NCBI GenBank assembly: GCA_030425485.1 | Contig: JAUIAM010000005.1 | Location: 161,710 to 225,709 of the forward strand | Source of the DNA: Verrucomicrobiia bacterium | Lineage (GTDB): Bacteria > Verrucomicrobiota > Verrucomicrobiia > Opitutales > Cerasicoccaceae | Length of the DNA stretch: 64,000 bases | Direction of reading: 5' to 3' | Shown: positions 1 to 8,383 of the stretch, in pieces | Layout of the letters: every line of letters begins with the position of its first letter | Position numbering within the stretch: position 1 is the first letter of the stretch | Translations under genes and position numbers: made by a program | The notes under the pieces: model-generated | Databases searched by the model: none | Told to the model about the DNA's origin: nothing | Seen by the model: only the letters and a program-made list of their open reading frames with translations

Positions 1-199
1 GACGGTACCAATGCAGCCTCCCCTTCCTTTTGCACGTTCCCCGTGCCGCATGCAGCTATCCTTGGTCAGAATCAGCATACCCCCTATTCAAGGATACAGA
101 ACACTTATCATCCATCCCCGATAAGCAGCCCCATATGCAATCACACACGCATACCGGTCTCCCGTGCTTGAGGCCGCCCAAAACAGACACGAATACACC
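1..199. other. Upstream non-coding stretch
   Basis: I see no convincing gene in this stretch. It presumably holds the promoter of the symporter that starts at 200. No good -35/-10 pair and no hairpin stood out. Confidence 0.4.
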
Positions 200-2005
200 A
201 TGTCCATAGAGTACATAACGCTGACGATCTATCTGGGCGTCCTCCTCACCCTGGGCGTACTGTTCTCACGCTTTAATAAAAACCTCAGTGACTTCGTGCG
301 CGGCGGCGCGCAGGGGACTTGGTGGATGGTCGGGACGAGTATCCTCATGGCGGGCATCAGCGCATACACCTTTACGGGAAATGCGTCCGCGGCCTACGAA
401 GCCGGGCCTAGCCTGCTCGTTGTCTATCTGGCTAATTGCGCCGGCTTTGCTGCCGGGGGCTTATTCCTCGGCAAATGGTTTCGCCAAACCCGTGCCTACA
501 CTTCGGCCGACGTTGTCCGCACGCGCTTCGGCGTCCCCGTCGAGCAGTTCTCTGCCTGCTCCGGTTTGCTGCTTGGCCCGGTCAATGCAGCCATCCAACT
601 CTACGCACTCTCCCTCTTTACCAGCACAGCCCTGGGACTGGACTTGGTTCCCATCCTGATCACCATCGGAGTGATTGTGGTGTTCTATTCCACGACAGGT
701 GGACGCTGGGCCGTTATGGCGACTGACTTTGTGCAATCGCTCATTCTGTTTTCCATCACCATTCTGGTTCTGGTCATGACGTTTAGGGAAATCGGCGGCA
801 TCGGCGCGTTCTTCAGCCATTTCAACGACCCCAAAATCGCAGAAGACTACAGACTTATCAATGAGCCCGGCCACTTCTCCGGGGACCGCTTTACCCTCAA
901 GTGGGCCATTATCGTTTTCTTCATGCAGCTCTACTCGCAGATAAGCCTCTCCGACGCCGGGCGCTACCTCTCGACCAAGGATGGCCACGAAGCCTCCCGC
1001 TCAGCTTGGTGGGCATGCATCCTCATGGCCATTGGCAGTGCCATCTGGTTTCTGCCCGCCATGGCCACCCGCTTCATGTACGAAAACGAGCTTATGACCT
1101 CCGGCCTCGATAAGCCTGCGGAGCACGCCTATGCATTCATCGCAATGAAGCTCCTGCCCAACGGCATGCTTGGCATGCTCATTGCCGCGATGTTTGCCGC
1201 CACCATGAGCAGTATGGACAGCGGACTCAACGGCCAGGTCGGCACACTGGTACGCAACATCATCCCGCGCTTGCGCGGCGCACTCGGACACCACAACCCC
1301 CTGCCTGCCAAAACGGAAATCCGTATCTGCCATATTTCGACCCTCGTCCTCGGCGCGATCATCATCACCTACGCCCTGCTCTTCGCCGTGCAGGACAAGA
1401 TCACACTCTTCGATGCTTACCTGACCATCGGTTCGATCATCGGCGTACCGATGGGGTTTCCCATGCTGGCGGGTCTGTGGATGAAGAAGCTGCCCAAGTG
1501 GTCCTACTTCCCCATCTTTGGTGCCTGCGTCATTCCCTCCATCTGGTCCTTCATTGACGAAGCCTGGTACGACAGTGCATGGACCTATCAGGACCGCACG
1601 CTCTGGATCCTCGTCTTTGGTGTCGTGGCAACGCTCATCTGCCGCCTCCTCGCCCCGCTTTCCAGTAAGCGCCAGCAAGAGGAAATCGCTGAGTTCTTCA
1701 AACGCATGCACACACCAATCGACTACGATAAGGAAGTCGGTCGCTCCGCCATCGATTACCAGCAGTACTTTGTGCTGGGCCGCGCCATCCTGTTCATCGG
1801 TTGCTTGCTCATGTTCATTCTCATTGTGCCAAACTCGCTGTATAACAGACTGTGCATCGTCGGCGTTTCCCTCTTTGTGCTAGCTGTCGGCGGCATTCTC
1901 TGTTGGTGCGGCACACGCACGCGACGCCTGACAAATGAGCACCTGGCGCAAAAGCAGAACGACGAGTCCGGCCCAGACGCCGAGCAAGGCACCACCGATG
2001 CGTAG
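200..2005 (+). CDS. Sodium:solute symporter (SSS family)
   Basis: This 601-residue inner-membrane protein should couple uptake of a small solute to sodium entry. The N-terminus (IEYITLTIYLGVLLTLGVLFS) is the first membrane segment, and many hydrophobic segments follow, about 13 to 14 in all, as in the SSS family. The stretch AMFAATMSSMDSGLNGQ near residue 335 matches the conserved sodium-site helix of these carriers. I chose the ATG at 200; a GTG at 164 is in frame but adds a polar tail not expected for the family. The gene lies beside a TetR regulator and a catabolic operon on the same strand, so it probably imports that pathway's substrate. The substrate cannot be read from the sequence. 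Confidence 0.88.
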   Translation: MSIEYITLTIYLGVLLTLGVLFSRFNKNLSDFVRGGAQGTWWMVGTSILMAGISAYTFTGNASAAYEAGPSLLVVYLANCAGFAAGGLFLGKWFRQTRAYTSADVVRTRFGVPVEQFSACSGLLLGPVNAAIQLYALSLFTSTALGLDLVPILITIGVIVVFYSTTGGRWAVMATDFVQSLILFSITILVLVMTFREIGGIGAFFSHFNDPKIAEDYRLINEPGHFSGDRFTLKWAIIVFFMQLYSQISLSDAGRYLSTKDGHEASRSAWWACILMAIGSAIWFLPAMATRFMYENELMTSGLDKPAEHAYAFIAMKLLPNGMLGMLIAAMFAATMSSMDSGLNGQVGTLVRNIIPRLRGALGHHNPLPAKTEIRICHISTLVLGAIIITYALLFAVQDKITLFDAYLTIGSIIGVPMGFPMLAGLWMKKLPKWSYFPIFGACVIPSIWSFIDEAWYDSAWTYQDRTLWILVFGVVATLICRLLAPLSSKRQQEEIAEFFKRMHTPIDYDKEVGRSAIDYQQYFVLGRAILFIGCLLMFILIVPNSLYNRLCIVGVSLFVLAVGGILCWCGTRTRRLTNEHLAQKQNDESGPDAEQGTTDA

Positions 2006-2038
2006 CACGAACTCCCTGTCCGCAGAGGCTGCCCAGAC

Positions 2039-2689
2039 TTACCGGATGATACCGTTGAGCAAGATCGCGCGAGCCGTCTTCATCGACTCCTCCATCACGT
2101 CCGCATCCAGAAAATCCAGACCGATGCTGTGCTTGAGGCTGTACTTGTTGGCGTGATGCACGAAGCACAGGCCAATCAAAGAGACCAAAAGATGCCGGGC
2201 TTCGACGCCCTCAACGATCTCGCCCCGCTCCACTCCGATTGCCAACACTTCCTCCAAACGTTCAATCACCGGGTTCTTGCTCAGTAAGGACGGATGACGG
2301 CTCAGGAAGCGCCCTTGATTCAGGTTTTCCCACATCAGCAGATTCACAAACTCGGGGTTACTCTGCAGGAAGGCCGAATACGAAATCAAGATACTCTCGA
2401 TAGCATGCGGGGCCGAGTGGGGGCTTTTCAGCGTTTCCATTTCCATCTTTTCCACACGGCCGAAAATCTCCTGCAGCACCGCGACATAAAGCCCCTCCTT
2501 ATTCTCGTAGTAGTGGTAGAGCATGCGCTTGTTCACCCCGGCACGGGCGACAATCTCATCCACAGAGGCGCCATCGTATCCGCGCCGGGAAAACAGGCGT
2601 GTCCCCGCTTGCAGTAAACGACGACGCGTCTTATCCGGGTCGCGACTTCTCTTTTTTGCCTTGCCTGTGTCCATAATTTCGGTAACCAT
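2039..2689 (-). CDS. TetR/AcrR family transcriptional regulator
   Basis: This is a 216-residue repressor-type protein. Residues 18-65 form the TetR DNA-binding domain (TRRRLLQAGTRLFSRRGYDG, then VDEIVARAGVNKRMLYHYYENKEGLY). The C-terminal part is helical and resembles TetR_C ligand-binding domains. It is transcribed divergently from the SDR-lyase-serine dehydratase operon, with only 13 bases between the two start codons. An ATG at 2674 (MDTGKAKK) is an alternative start that would leave the palindrome at 2682-2697 outside the gene. It probably represses the divergent operon, and possibly the symporter, in response to a pathway compound; this is inferred from position. Confidence 0.9.
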   Translation of the reverse strand: MVTEIMDTGKAKKRSRDPDKTRRRLLQAGTRLFSRRGYDGASVDEIVARAGVNKRMLYHYYENKEGLYVAVLQEIFGRVEKMEMETLKSPHSAPHAIESILISYSAFLQSNPEFVNLLMWENLNQGRFLSRHPSLLSKNPVIERLEEVLAIGVERGEIVEGVEARHLLVSLIGLCFVHHANKYSLKHSIGLDFLDADVMEESMKTARAILLNGIIR

Positions 2690-2697
2690 TCAGTTAC
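2682..2697. promoter_or_regulatory. Putative TetR operator (inverted repeat)
   Basis: GTAAC at 2682-2686 and GTTAC at 2693-2697 form a perfect 5-base inverted repeat with a 6-base spacer. It covers the regulator's first ATG and ends 5 bases before the divergent ATG at 2703. A TetR protein bound here could block both genes. The arms are short, so chance is possible. Confidence 0.45.
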
Positions 2698-2702
2698 TTA
2701 AC

Positions 2703-3746
2703 ATGTCTGTACCTTATCCAAATGCACTACCTGTCGAGCCCGCGCAAGCGGATACTTTTCTCTCAGAGCCCAGCGAGGGCCTGGTAAAGAGCCTGGAATC
2801 GTTTGACGAACCCGTTCTGGTCCTTGGTGCCGGAGGCAAGATGGGGCTTCACCTGTGCCGCATGCTGCGACGCGTCGGCGAACTCCGCGGGAAAGAACTC
2901 TCGGTCACCGCTGTGTCTCGCTTCCGCACCGTACATGGCCGCGAGTCCTTCGAGGAAGCTGGCGTCAAAACGCTGCCCTGTGAACTTGAGGACGAGGCCG
3001 CGCTGAAAGCACTGCCCGAGGCCTCCCATGTTGTCTTCATGGCGGGAGCCAAGTTTGGCACCACCGGCCAACCGGACATCCTGCAGCGCATGAATGTCGA
3101 GCTTCCGAAGAAAGTTGCCCAGCGCTACTCCAAGTCTCGCATCCTCGCCTTTTCCACCGGCTGTGTTTACTCCATGGTCGATCCCCAGAGCGGCGGCTCC
3201 ACTGAGAAGGACCCCACTGATCCCCCCGGAGAATACGCGCTCTCCTGCCTCGGGCGCGAGCAGGCCTTTGCCACGGAAGCACGCGAGCATGGCACCGAAG
3301 TCTGCCTCATCCGCCTGAACTACTCGACGGAATTTCGCTACGGAGTACTGGTCGATATCTGCCAAAAGATCATGAGCGGCCAAGAGGTAAATCTGGACAT
3401 GGGCTGGGTCAATCTCATCTGGCAGCGCGACGCAGTCGACCACATTCTCCGCACCTTCCCGCTGGCCAACAGCGAAGCCAGGCCGATCAACATCACCGGA
3501 ACAGGCATCCACGCCGTACGCGACCTCGCCCTGAAACTCGGCCAACGCTTGGACATGCCCGTCACGTTTAGCGGCCGTGAAGGACAGACCGCCTGGCTCA
3601 ATGACGCCAGCGAGGCGCACAAGCTTTTCGGACCGCCCCAGACTTCACTCGATACCATGCTCGACTGGACCGCCGCATGGGCACAGCAAGTCGGACAAAC
3701 CTTTGGTAAACCCACCGGCTTTGAAAAGCGAAGCGGAAAATTCTAA
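2703..3746 (+). CDS. NAD-dependent epimerase/dehydratase-like SDR protein
   Basis: This 347-residue protein has an extended short-chain dehydrogenase fold. VLVLGAGGKMGLHL (residues 38-51) is the NAD-binding GxxGxxG loop, and FSTGCVYS (150-157) supplies the active-site Ser/Thr. The usual YxxxK motif reads Y178-A-L-S-C182, so the catalytic lysine is replaced by cysteine. It may therefore bind the nucleotide but act differently from normal epimerases. It is the first gene of a plus-strand operon and ends 10 bases before the lyase gene. The start at ATG 2703 follows the divergent regulator; upstream in-frame codons would overlap that gene. Its substrate is unknown. Confidence 0.75.
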   Translation: MSVPYPNALPVEPAQADTFLSEPSEGLVKSLESFDEPVLVLGAGGKMGLHLCRMLRRVGELRGKELSVTAVSRFRTVHGRESFEEAGVKTLPCELEDEAALKALPEASHVVFMAGAKFGTTGQPDILQRMNVELPKKVAQRYSKSRILAFSTGCVYSMVDPQSGGSTEKDPTDPPGEYALSCLGREQAFATEAREHGTEVCLIRLNYSTEFRYGVLVDICQKIMSGQEVNLDMGWVNLIWQRDAVDHILRTFPLANSEARPINITGTGIHAVRDLALKLGQRLDMPVTFSGREGQTAWLNDASEAHKLFGPPQTSLDTMLDWTAAWAQQVGQTFGKPTGFEKRSGKF

Positions 3747-3756
3747 ACTCATCGAT

Positions 3757-4788
3757 ATGGACATTCGCAAATACTTGCTCGAAGGGCAGGCCATCCCGGC
3801 CCTCCCTCTGGCCCTTAATGCTCAGCGCCGCTGGTGCCAGCGCCACCAGCGGGCACTCCTCCGCTACTACATCGAATCCGGCGCAGGTGGCATTGCCGTT
3901 GGCGTGCACTCCACCCAGTTCGAGATTCGCGAGCCCCAGCACGCTCTCTTTGAGCCCCTCCTCTCCTTCGCCTCCGAGAATATCGACCGCGACGCCAAGG
4001 GTCACGACTTTATCAAAATTGCCGGTCTGTGCGGCAATACCGAGCAAGCCGTGAGCGAGGCAAAGCTGGCCGCCGGCCTGGGCTATCATGCCGGATTGCT
4101 CAGTCTTGCCGCCATGAAAGGCGTCAGCGAAGACGAGCTCATTGCCCACTGCACCAGCGTTTCCAAGCACATCCCGATCATCGGATTCTACCTCCAGCCT
4201 GCCGTGGGGGGCTCAAAACTGCCCTACTCCTTCTGGAAGCGATTTGCGGAAATCGAGAATGTCGTCGCCATCAAGATGGCACCGTTCAATCGCTACCAGA
4301 CCATAGATGTCGTCCGCGCCATCTGTGAAAGCGGCCGCGAGGACATCGCGCTGTACACGGGTAACGATGACAACATCATCGCCGACCTGATTACCCGCTG
4401 GGACTTTGCCGGCACGAGCCGATTCATCGTCGGCGGCCTTCTGGGCCAGTTCGGCGTCTGGACGAGCAAGGCAGTTACCATGCTGGAAGAAATCAAAGCG
4501 ATCCGCACCCAGCCCGACATTCCCGCTGTATGGGCTCAGCGTAACGTCGCCCTGACCGACGCGAATGCAGCCGTGTTTGACGCGCCAAACGACTTCCGTG
4601 GCGTACTCTGCGGCATACACGAAGTCCTGCGCCGCCAGGGGCTGCTGGAGACGAACTACTGCCTCGATCCCGAGGAGACGCTCTCTCCCGGCCAGGCCGA
4701 AGAGCTCGACCGCATCTACCGGGATTACCCCTGGCTGACGGACGACGACTTTGTGAACGAGAACCTCAAACGCTGGCTTGCCGATTGA
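3757..4788 (+). CDS. DapA/NanA (dihydrodipicolinate synthase) family lyase
   Basis: This 343-residue TIM-barrel protein belongs to the class I aldolase-like family that includes dihydrodipicolinate synthase, N-acetylneuraminate lyase and keto-deoxy sugar acid aldolases. Lys173 in VVAIKMAPF is in the expected Schiff-base position, and Tyr145 in GFYLQP matches the family's catalytic tyrosine. It is longer than housekeeping DapA (about 290), and its setting between a symporter-linked SDR and serine dehydratase argues for catabolism rather than lysine synthesis. It should cleave or dehydrate a 2-oxo acid, perhaps giving pyruvate. The stop lies one base before the next ATG, so translation is probably coupled. 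Confidence 0.82.
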   Translation: MDIRKYLLEGQAIPALPLALNAQRRWCQRHQRALLRYYIESGAGGIAVGVHSTQFEIREPQHALFEPLLSFASENIDRDAKGHDFIKIAGLCGNTEQAVSEAKLAAGLGYHAGLLSLAAMKGVSEDELIAHCTSVSKHIPIIGFYLQPAVGGSKLPYSFWKRFAEIENVVAIKMAPFNRYQTIDVVRAICESGREDIALYTGNDDNIIADLITRWDFAGTSRFIVGGLLGQFGVWTSKAVTMLEEIKAIRTQPDIPAVWAQRNVALTDANAAVFDAPNDFRGVLCGIHEVLRRQGLLETNYCLDPEETLSPGQAEELDRIYRDYPWLTDDDFVNENLKRWLAD

Positions 4789-4789
4789 G

Positions 4790-5461
4790 ATGAGCCAGTC
4801 AGCCTTCGGCATCATCGGTCCGGTCATGATTGGTCCCTCCAGCAGCCACACTGCCGGAGCCGTACGTCTGGGGCTGGCCGCTCGGGCACTGCTCGGCTCC
4901 GGTCAGCCGGTACGCGCCACCCTCGGGCTCCACGGTTCATTTGCCGCCACCGGTCATGGCCACGGCACACGCCTGGCGCTGGTGGCAGGGCTGCTCGGAT
5001 TTCCACCCGACGACGACAGGCTGGTCGGCAGCTTCGCTATCGCTGAAGCCAAAGGCCTGCAGTTCACCTTTGCTGACATTGACCTGGGAGAAGACTTTCA
5101 CCCCAACGGTGTCAGCATCGATCTGGAGTCTGCCAATGCCGAGCGGCATCTCCTCCTGGGCGCATCCATCGGCGGGGGTGAAATCCGCATCGTCGCCATC
5201 GATCGGTTTGAAACACACTTGCATGGCAGCGTGCCCACTATCATTATCTGGCATCAAGACCGCTTGGGGTTCCTCTCTGCAGTCACTACGATCCTGGCCC
5301 ATGCCGGAGTCAACATAGCTACTATTCATACCTGTCGCCATGTGCGCGGCCAGCAGACGCTGACTTCGGTCGAGCTCGACAGTCCGCTACCAAATGGAGT
5401 CATTGCCCAACTCAATGCCATCGCCCAAGCCCAGTTAGTACGTCACATAGAAGTCTTTTAA
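4790..5461 (+). CDS. sdaAB: L-serine dehydratase, iron-sulfur type, beta subunit
   Basis: This 223-residue subunit pairs with the downstream alpha subunit to deaminate L-serine to pyruvate and ammonia with a [4Fe-4S] cluster. The signature GPVMIGPSSSHTAGAVRLG (residues 10-28) is diagnostic of the serine-binding beta domain. Residues from about 145 to the end form an ACT domain (IIIWHQDRLGFLSAVTTILAHAG), which in this family supports serine binding or allosteric control. It starts one base after the lyase stop and ends 2 bases before the alpha subunit. In this operon it may feed on serine or a related beta-hydroxy amino acid released by the pathway. Confidence 0.92.
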   Translation: MSQSAFGIIGPVMIGPSSSHTAGAVRLGLAARALLGSGQPVRATLGLHGSFAATGHGHGTRLALVAGLLGFPPDDDRLVGSFAIAEAKGLQFTFADIDLGEDFHPNGVSIDLESANAERHLLLGASIGGGEIRIVAIDRFETHLHGSVPTIIIWHQDRLGFLSAVTTILAHAGVNIATIHTCRHVRGQQTLTSVELDSPLPNGVIAQLNAIAQAQLVRHIEVF

Positions 5462-5463
5462 CT

Positions 5464-6345
5464 ATGCCAGAGCAAACCGAGCATTACTCCTTTGACGACG
5501 CGGCCGCACTCCTCTCCCTGTGCCAACAAGAGGGACTGAGCATCGCCGAGGTAACCCTGCGCCGCGAAGCCTATGCCAGCGGAAAAACGATCCCCGAAAT
5601 ACTCGCTGTCATGACCGACCGCTACCGCAAGATGAAGGAAAGCATCAAGCGCGGGCTCGAGATCAACCAGCTTTCCCCCAGTAAGCTCTCCGGCGGAGAT
5701 GCCGCACGACTGCTAAAATACGCGCAATCCGAAAATCCCCTGGGGGATGCGGGCTTCGCACGCACCATCGCCTACGGTTTTGCGGTGCTTGAGAGCAACG
5801 CCCAGTTTGGCCGCATCGTGGCCACACCCACGGCGGGCTCGGCCGGAGTTGTCCCCGCCTGCCTCTTGAAGCTCGAAGAAGACGGACTGAGCGAGGAAAA
5901 TGCCGTGCGCGCGCTGTTTACCGCTGCGGGCATTGGCATTATCATCGGAAAGAATGCCTGCTTCTCCGGCGCAAAGGGCGGGTGCCAGGCAGAGATCGGC
6001 AGTGCTTCCTGCATGGCGGCCGCCGCTATCGTAGAAGCGCGTAAGGGCCCGGTAGAGCAAGCACTCAATGCCGCCGCCTTTGCCCTCATGAACACGCTCG
6101 GGCTCGTTTGCGACCCCATCGGCGGCTACGTGGAAGTCCCCTGCGTGAGCCGCAACGGCATGTTTGCCGTGCATAGTTTTCAAGCAGCCGTCATGGCCGA
6201 AGCAGGCTGCCGATGCGTCGTCCCGCTTGATGATGTCATCATCGCCATGCGCGACATCGGGCGCCGCATGCCACGTGCCCTCAAGGAAACCTCGCAAGGC
6301 GGACTGGCTATCACGCCTGCCGCCAAAAAACACTGCGAATCATGA
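5464..6345 (+). CDS. sdaAA: L-serine dehydratase, iron-sulfur type, alpha subunit
   Basis: This 293-residue catalytic subunit carries the oxygen-sensitive iron-sulfur cluster. Candidate ligands are the cysteines at 166, 174 and 183 (ACFSGAKGGCQAEIGSASC) and at 216 and 227 (VCDPIGGYVEVPC). Cys291, three residues from the end, matches the C-terminal cysteine that in characterised enzymes inserts into the active site (tail-in-mouth). GSAGVVPA (125-132) is the conserved substrate loop. The 3' end overlaps the next ATG in an ATGA junction, so the M20 gene is translationally coupled. The two-subunit arrangement is like that of Bacillus rather than the single-chain E. coli enzyme. Confidence 0.93.
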   Translation: MPEQTEHYSFDDAAALLSLCQQEGLSIAEVTLRREAYASGKTIPEILAVMTDRYRKMKESIKRGLEINQLSPSKLSGGDAARLLKYAQSENPLGDAGFARTIAYGFAVLESNAQFGRIVATPTAGSAGVVPACLLKLEEDGLSEENAVRALFTAAGIGIIIGKNACFSGAKGGCQAEIGSASCMAAAAIVEARKGPVEQALNAAAFALMNTLGLVCDPIGGYVEVPCVSRNGMFAVHSFQAAVMAEAGCRCVVPLDDVIIAMRDIGRRMPRALKETSQGGLAITPAAKKHCES

Positions 6346-7511
6346 CGCTATCCACCCACGCCGTTCCGACCACGACCGAGTTGCTCTCCTCGCTCGTAGC
6401 GTGCCCAAGTATCAACCCGGGAGCTCGTGGGCAATTTGAAGCCCCCTATGGCGAACTCGCCATGGCTAGACTTTTGCAGGATATCCTTGAGCCCTGGGCA
6501 GATGCATTTCGGACTGAAGAAGTCCTCCCCGGGCGACCCAACGTCATCGCGACTTTTCGTGGCAAAGCAGGCGGTCCCAAGCGCGCGCTTGAGGCCCACA
6601 TGGACACCGTGGATGTCGATGGCATGCACATCGAGCCCTTTGTACCGACCGTAAAGGACGGCCAGCTCTACGGTCGAGGCTCCGCCGATACCAAGGGGCC
6701 AATGACAGCCATGCTGCTCGCTCTCATCCGGGCGCGAGCCGCCGGGCGCCAGCTCAACGGCGACTGGTACTTTATCTCGACTTGCGACGAGGAGCTCGGG
6801 GGAAAAGGCGCCCAACACCTCGTTGAGAGCGGTTTTCGCTGCGACGGTATCATCGTAGCTGAGCCAACCGAGCTCAGCCTAATCGATGCCCACAAGGGCG
6901 TCGAGCGCTACGCAATTAGCATAGACGGCAGAGCCTCCCACAGCGCCTACCCCGAACGTGGAGCCAACGCCATCCACGCCATGAGCGAGTTTATCTGCAA
7001 CCTCGAACTTACCTGCCAGAAGAAGGCTCAAGCTTATAGCGGTGACGACGCCATCGGCCCGCTTACCATGAGTGTAGGCGTCATCTCCGGGGGCGATCAG
7101 GTTAACCGCGTCCCCCAGCATGCCACCATTGAGGTAGACTTTCGCATCCCTCCGGGGTCCACCCTTGATTTAGTCCTGAACTGCATGGAGCGCGCAGCCG
7201 AGGCGACCTGCCGCCGTCGCAACGGTATCAAGATTCACTGGGAGCGCACCCAGCACTACTCGCCCCTGCAGCCTGCGCCAGACAGCCCATTTTCTCAGGC
7301 ACTTACTGAGCACGCACGCCAGCACCTCGGCAACGCCACCCCCCAGAGCGTACGCTATGCGACTAACGCCGGTTTTTTCAGCGAGGCGGGTATCCCCTGC
7401 ATGGTCTTTGGTCCCGGCTCTATCGCCGAAGCCCACACCGCCAGCGAGTCCATACCATTGGAGCAGATAGAGCGTGCAGCCCGCTTTCTCGAAGCATTTA
7501 TCACCGCCTGA
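6342..7511 (+). CDS. M20 family zinc deacylase (ArgE/DapE/CPG2-like)
   Basis: This 389-residue enzyme should remove an acyl group from an amino acid or dipeptide-like substrate in the cytoplasm. Metal and catalytic residues are in place: His86 and Asp88 in EAHMDTVD, Asp117 in YGRGSADTKGP, Glu150-Glu151 in TCDEELGG, and Glu174 in AEPTE. Residues around 190-300 form the family's dimerisation lid. It overlaps the serine dehydratase alpha gene by 4 bases. Argininosuccinate or lysine biosynthesis genes are absent nearby, so arginine-pathway ArgE is unlikely; deacylation of the imported substrate fits better. The exact acyl group is unknown. Confidence 0.82.
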   Translation: MTLSTHAVPTTTELLSSLVACPSINPGARGQFEAPYGELAMARLLQDILEPWADAFRTEEVLPGRPNVIATFRGKAGGPKRALEAHMDTVDVDGMHIEPFVPTVKDGQLYGRGSADTKGPMTAMLLALIRARAAGRQLNGDWYFISTCDEELGGKGAQHLVESGFRCDGIIVAEPTELSLIDAHKGVERYAISIDGRASHSAYPERGANAIHAMSEFICNLELTCQKKAQAYSGDDAIGPLTMSVGVISGGDQVNRVPQHATIEVDFRIPPGSTLDLVLNCMERAAEATCRRRNGIKIHWERTQHYSPLQPAPDSPFSQALTEHARQHLGNATPQSVRYATNAGFFSEAGIPCMVFGPGSIAEAHTASESIPLEQIERAARFLEAFITA

Positions 7512-7515
7512 TTTC

Positions 7516-8382
7516 ATGAAAATCGGCATCATCGGCCTGGATAATTCCCATGCCTTACATTACCCGCGCTTGATTGCCCTGGCCGCCCAAAGCATGGGCG
7601 AAGAGATTACCTTTCCCATCGCCAGTAAAGCCGGAAGCCTCAACATTCCCCAAAGCTGCGAACGGGTGGACGACATTGCCATACAGGTATCACAGGATAC
7701 AGGCTGCGTACTGAGCGAACATATCGAGAGCGTAGCCGAGTCTAGCGACGGCCTGCTGATCCTTGCGCTCGACCCTCAAATCAAGCAAGCAGCCGTGGAG
7801 CGTACACTCCCCTACGGGAAGCCACTGTTCATCGATAAATACCTGGCCGCAAACACCACGCAAGCCAAGTTGCTCGTGCAACAGGCACGCGCCCAGGGCA
7901 CTCCGCTCTTCAGTGCCTCGGCCCTGCCTTTTCACCCCGCTTTACTCGCCTTTGCCCAGAGCGGCGAGCCACACAAACCACATGACATCCAGATGCGCGG
8001 CCCCCTGTATAAAATCGCGGGGCTAAGCCCGAGGCTCTTCTATGGCTTTCACTACACTGGCATGGCCGCCGCCTTATTCCACACAGATTGCCGCGCCATC
8101 CGGGTGCGTGAGCACGAGAACGGGCTAAGCATCTCTGGAGAATGGCGAGACGGAGGCAAGCTTCTGGTCGATGCCCGCGCGGACGACTACGGTCCCTTTC
8201 GCCTGGCCAACGAGGTTGCTGGCATCCGCGCAGAGATTGCCGGAGACAATCCCACCGCGCTCTACTCGGGCGTAGCCGAGGCCATTGCCTCGTTCTTTTT
8301 CAACGGTCCGCCTTCAAATGCAGTGGAGCAAGCCATGCGTGCGCTCGCCTGGCTGGAAGGTCGCCCCACGCCGGAGGAGTAG
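7516..8382 (+). CDS. Gfo/Idh/MocA-like oxidoreductase
   Basis: The 288-residue protein starts with MKIGIIGLDNSH, a dinucleotide-binding beta-alpha-beta unit. The stretch PYGKPLFIDKYLAANTTQA (about residues 96-114) matches the family's EKPLA-type loop, with the lysine kept at Lys106. The C-terminal half resembles the Gfo/Idh substrate domain. It should oxidise or reduce a polyol, sugar or related hydroxy acid using NAD(P). It is the last gene of the operon, 4 bases after the M20 gene, and ends one base before the convergent esterase. Family assignment is fair; substrate is unknown. Confidence 0.65.
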   Translation: MKIGIIGLDNSHALHYPRLIALAAQSMGEEITFPIASKAGSLNIPQSCERVDDIAIQVSQDTGCVLSEHIESVAESSDGLLILALDPQIKQAAVERTLPYGKPLFIDKYLAANTTQAKLLVQQARAQGTPLFSASALPFHPALLAFAQSGEPHKPHDIQMRGPLYKIAGLSPRLFYGFHYTGMAAALFHTDCRAIRVREHENGLSISGEWRDGGKLLVDARADDYGPFRLANEVAGIRAEIAGDNPTALYSGVAEAIASFFFNGPPSNAVEQAMRALAWLEGRPTPEE

Positions 8383-8383
8383 T

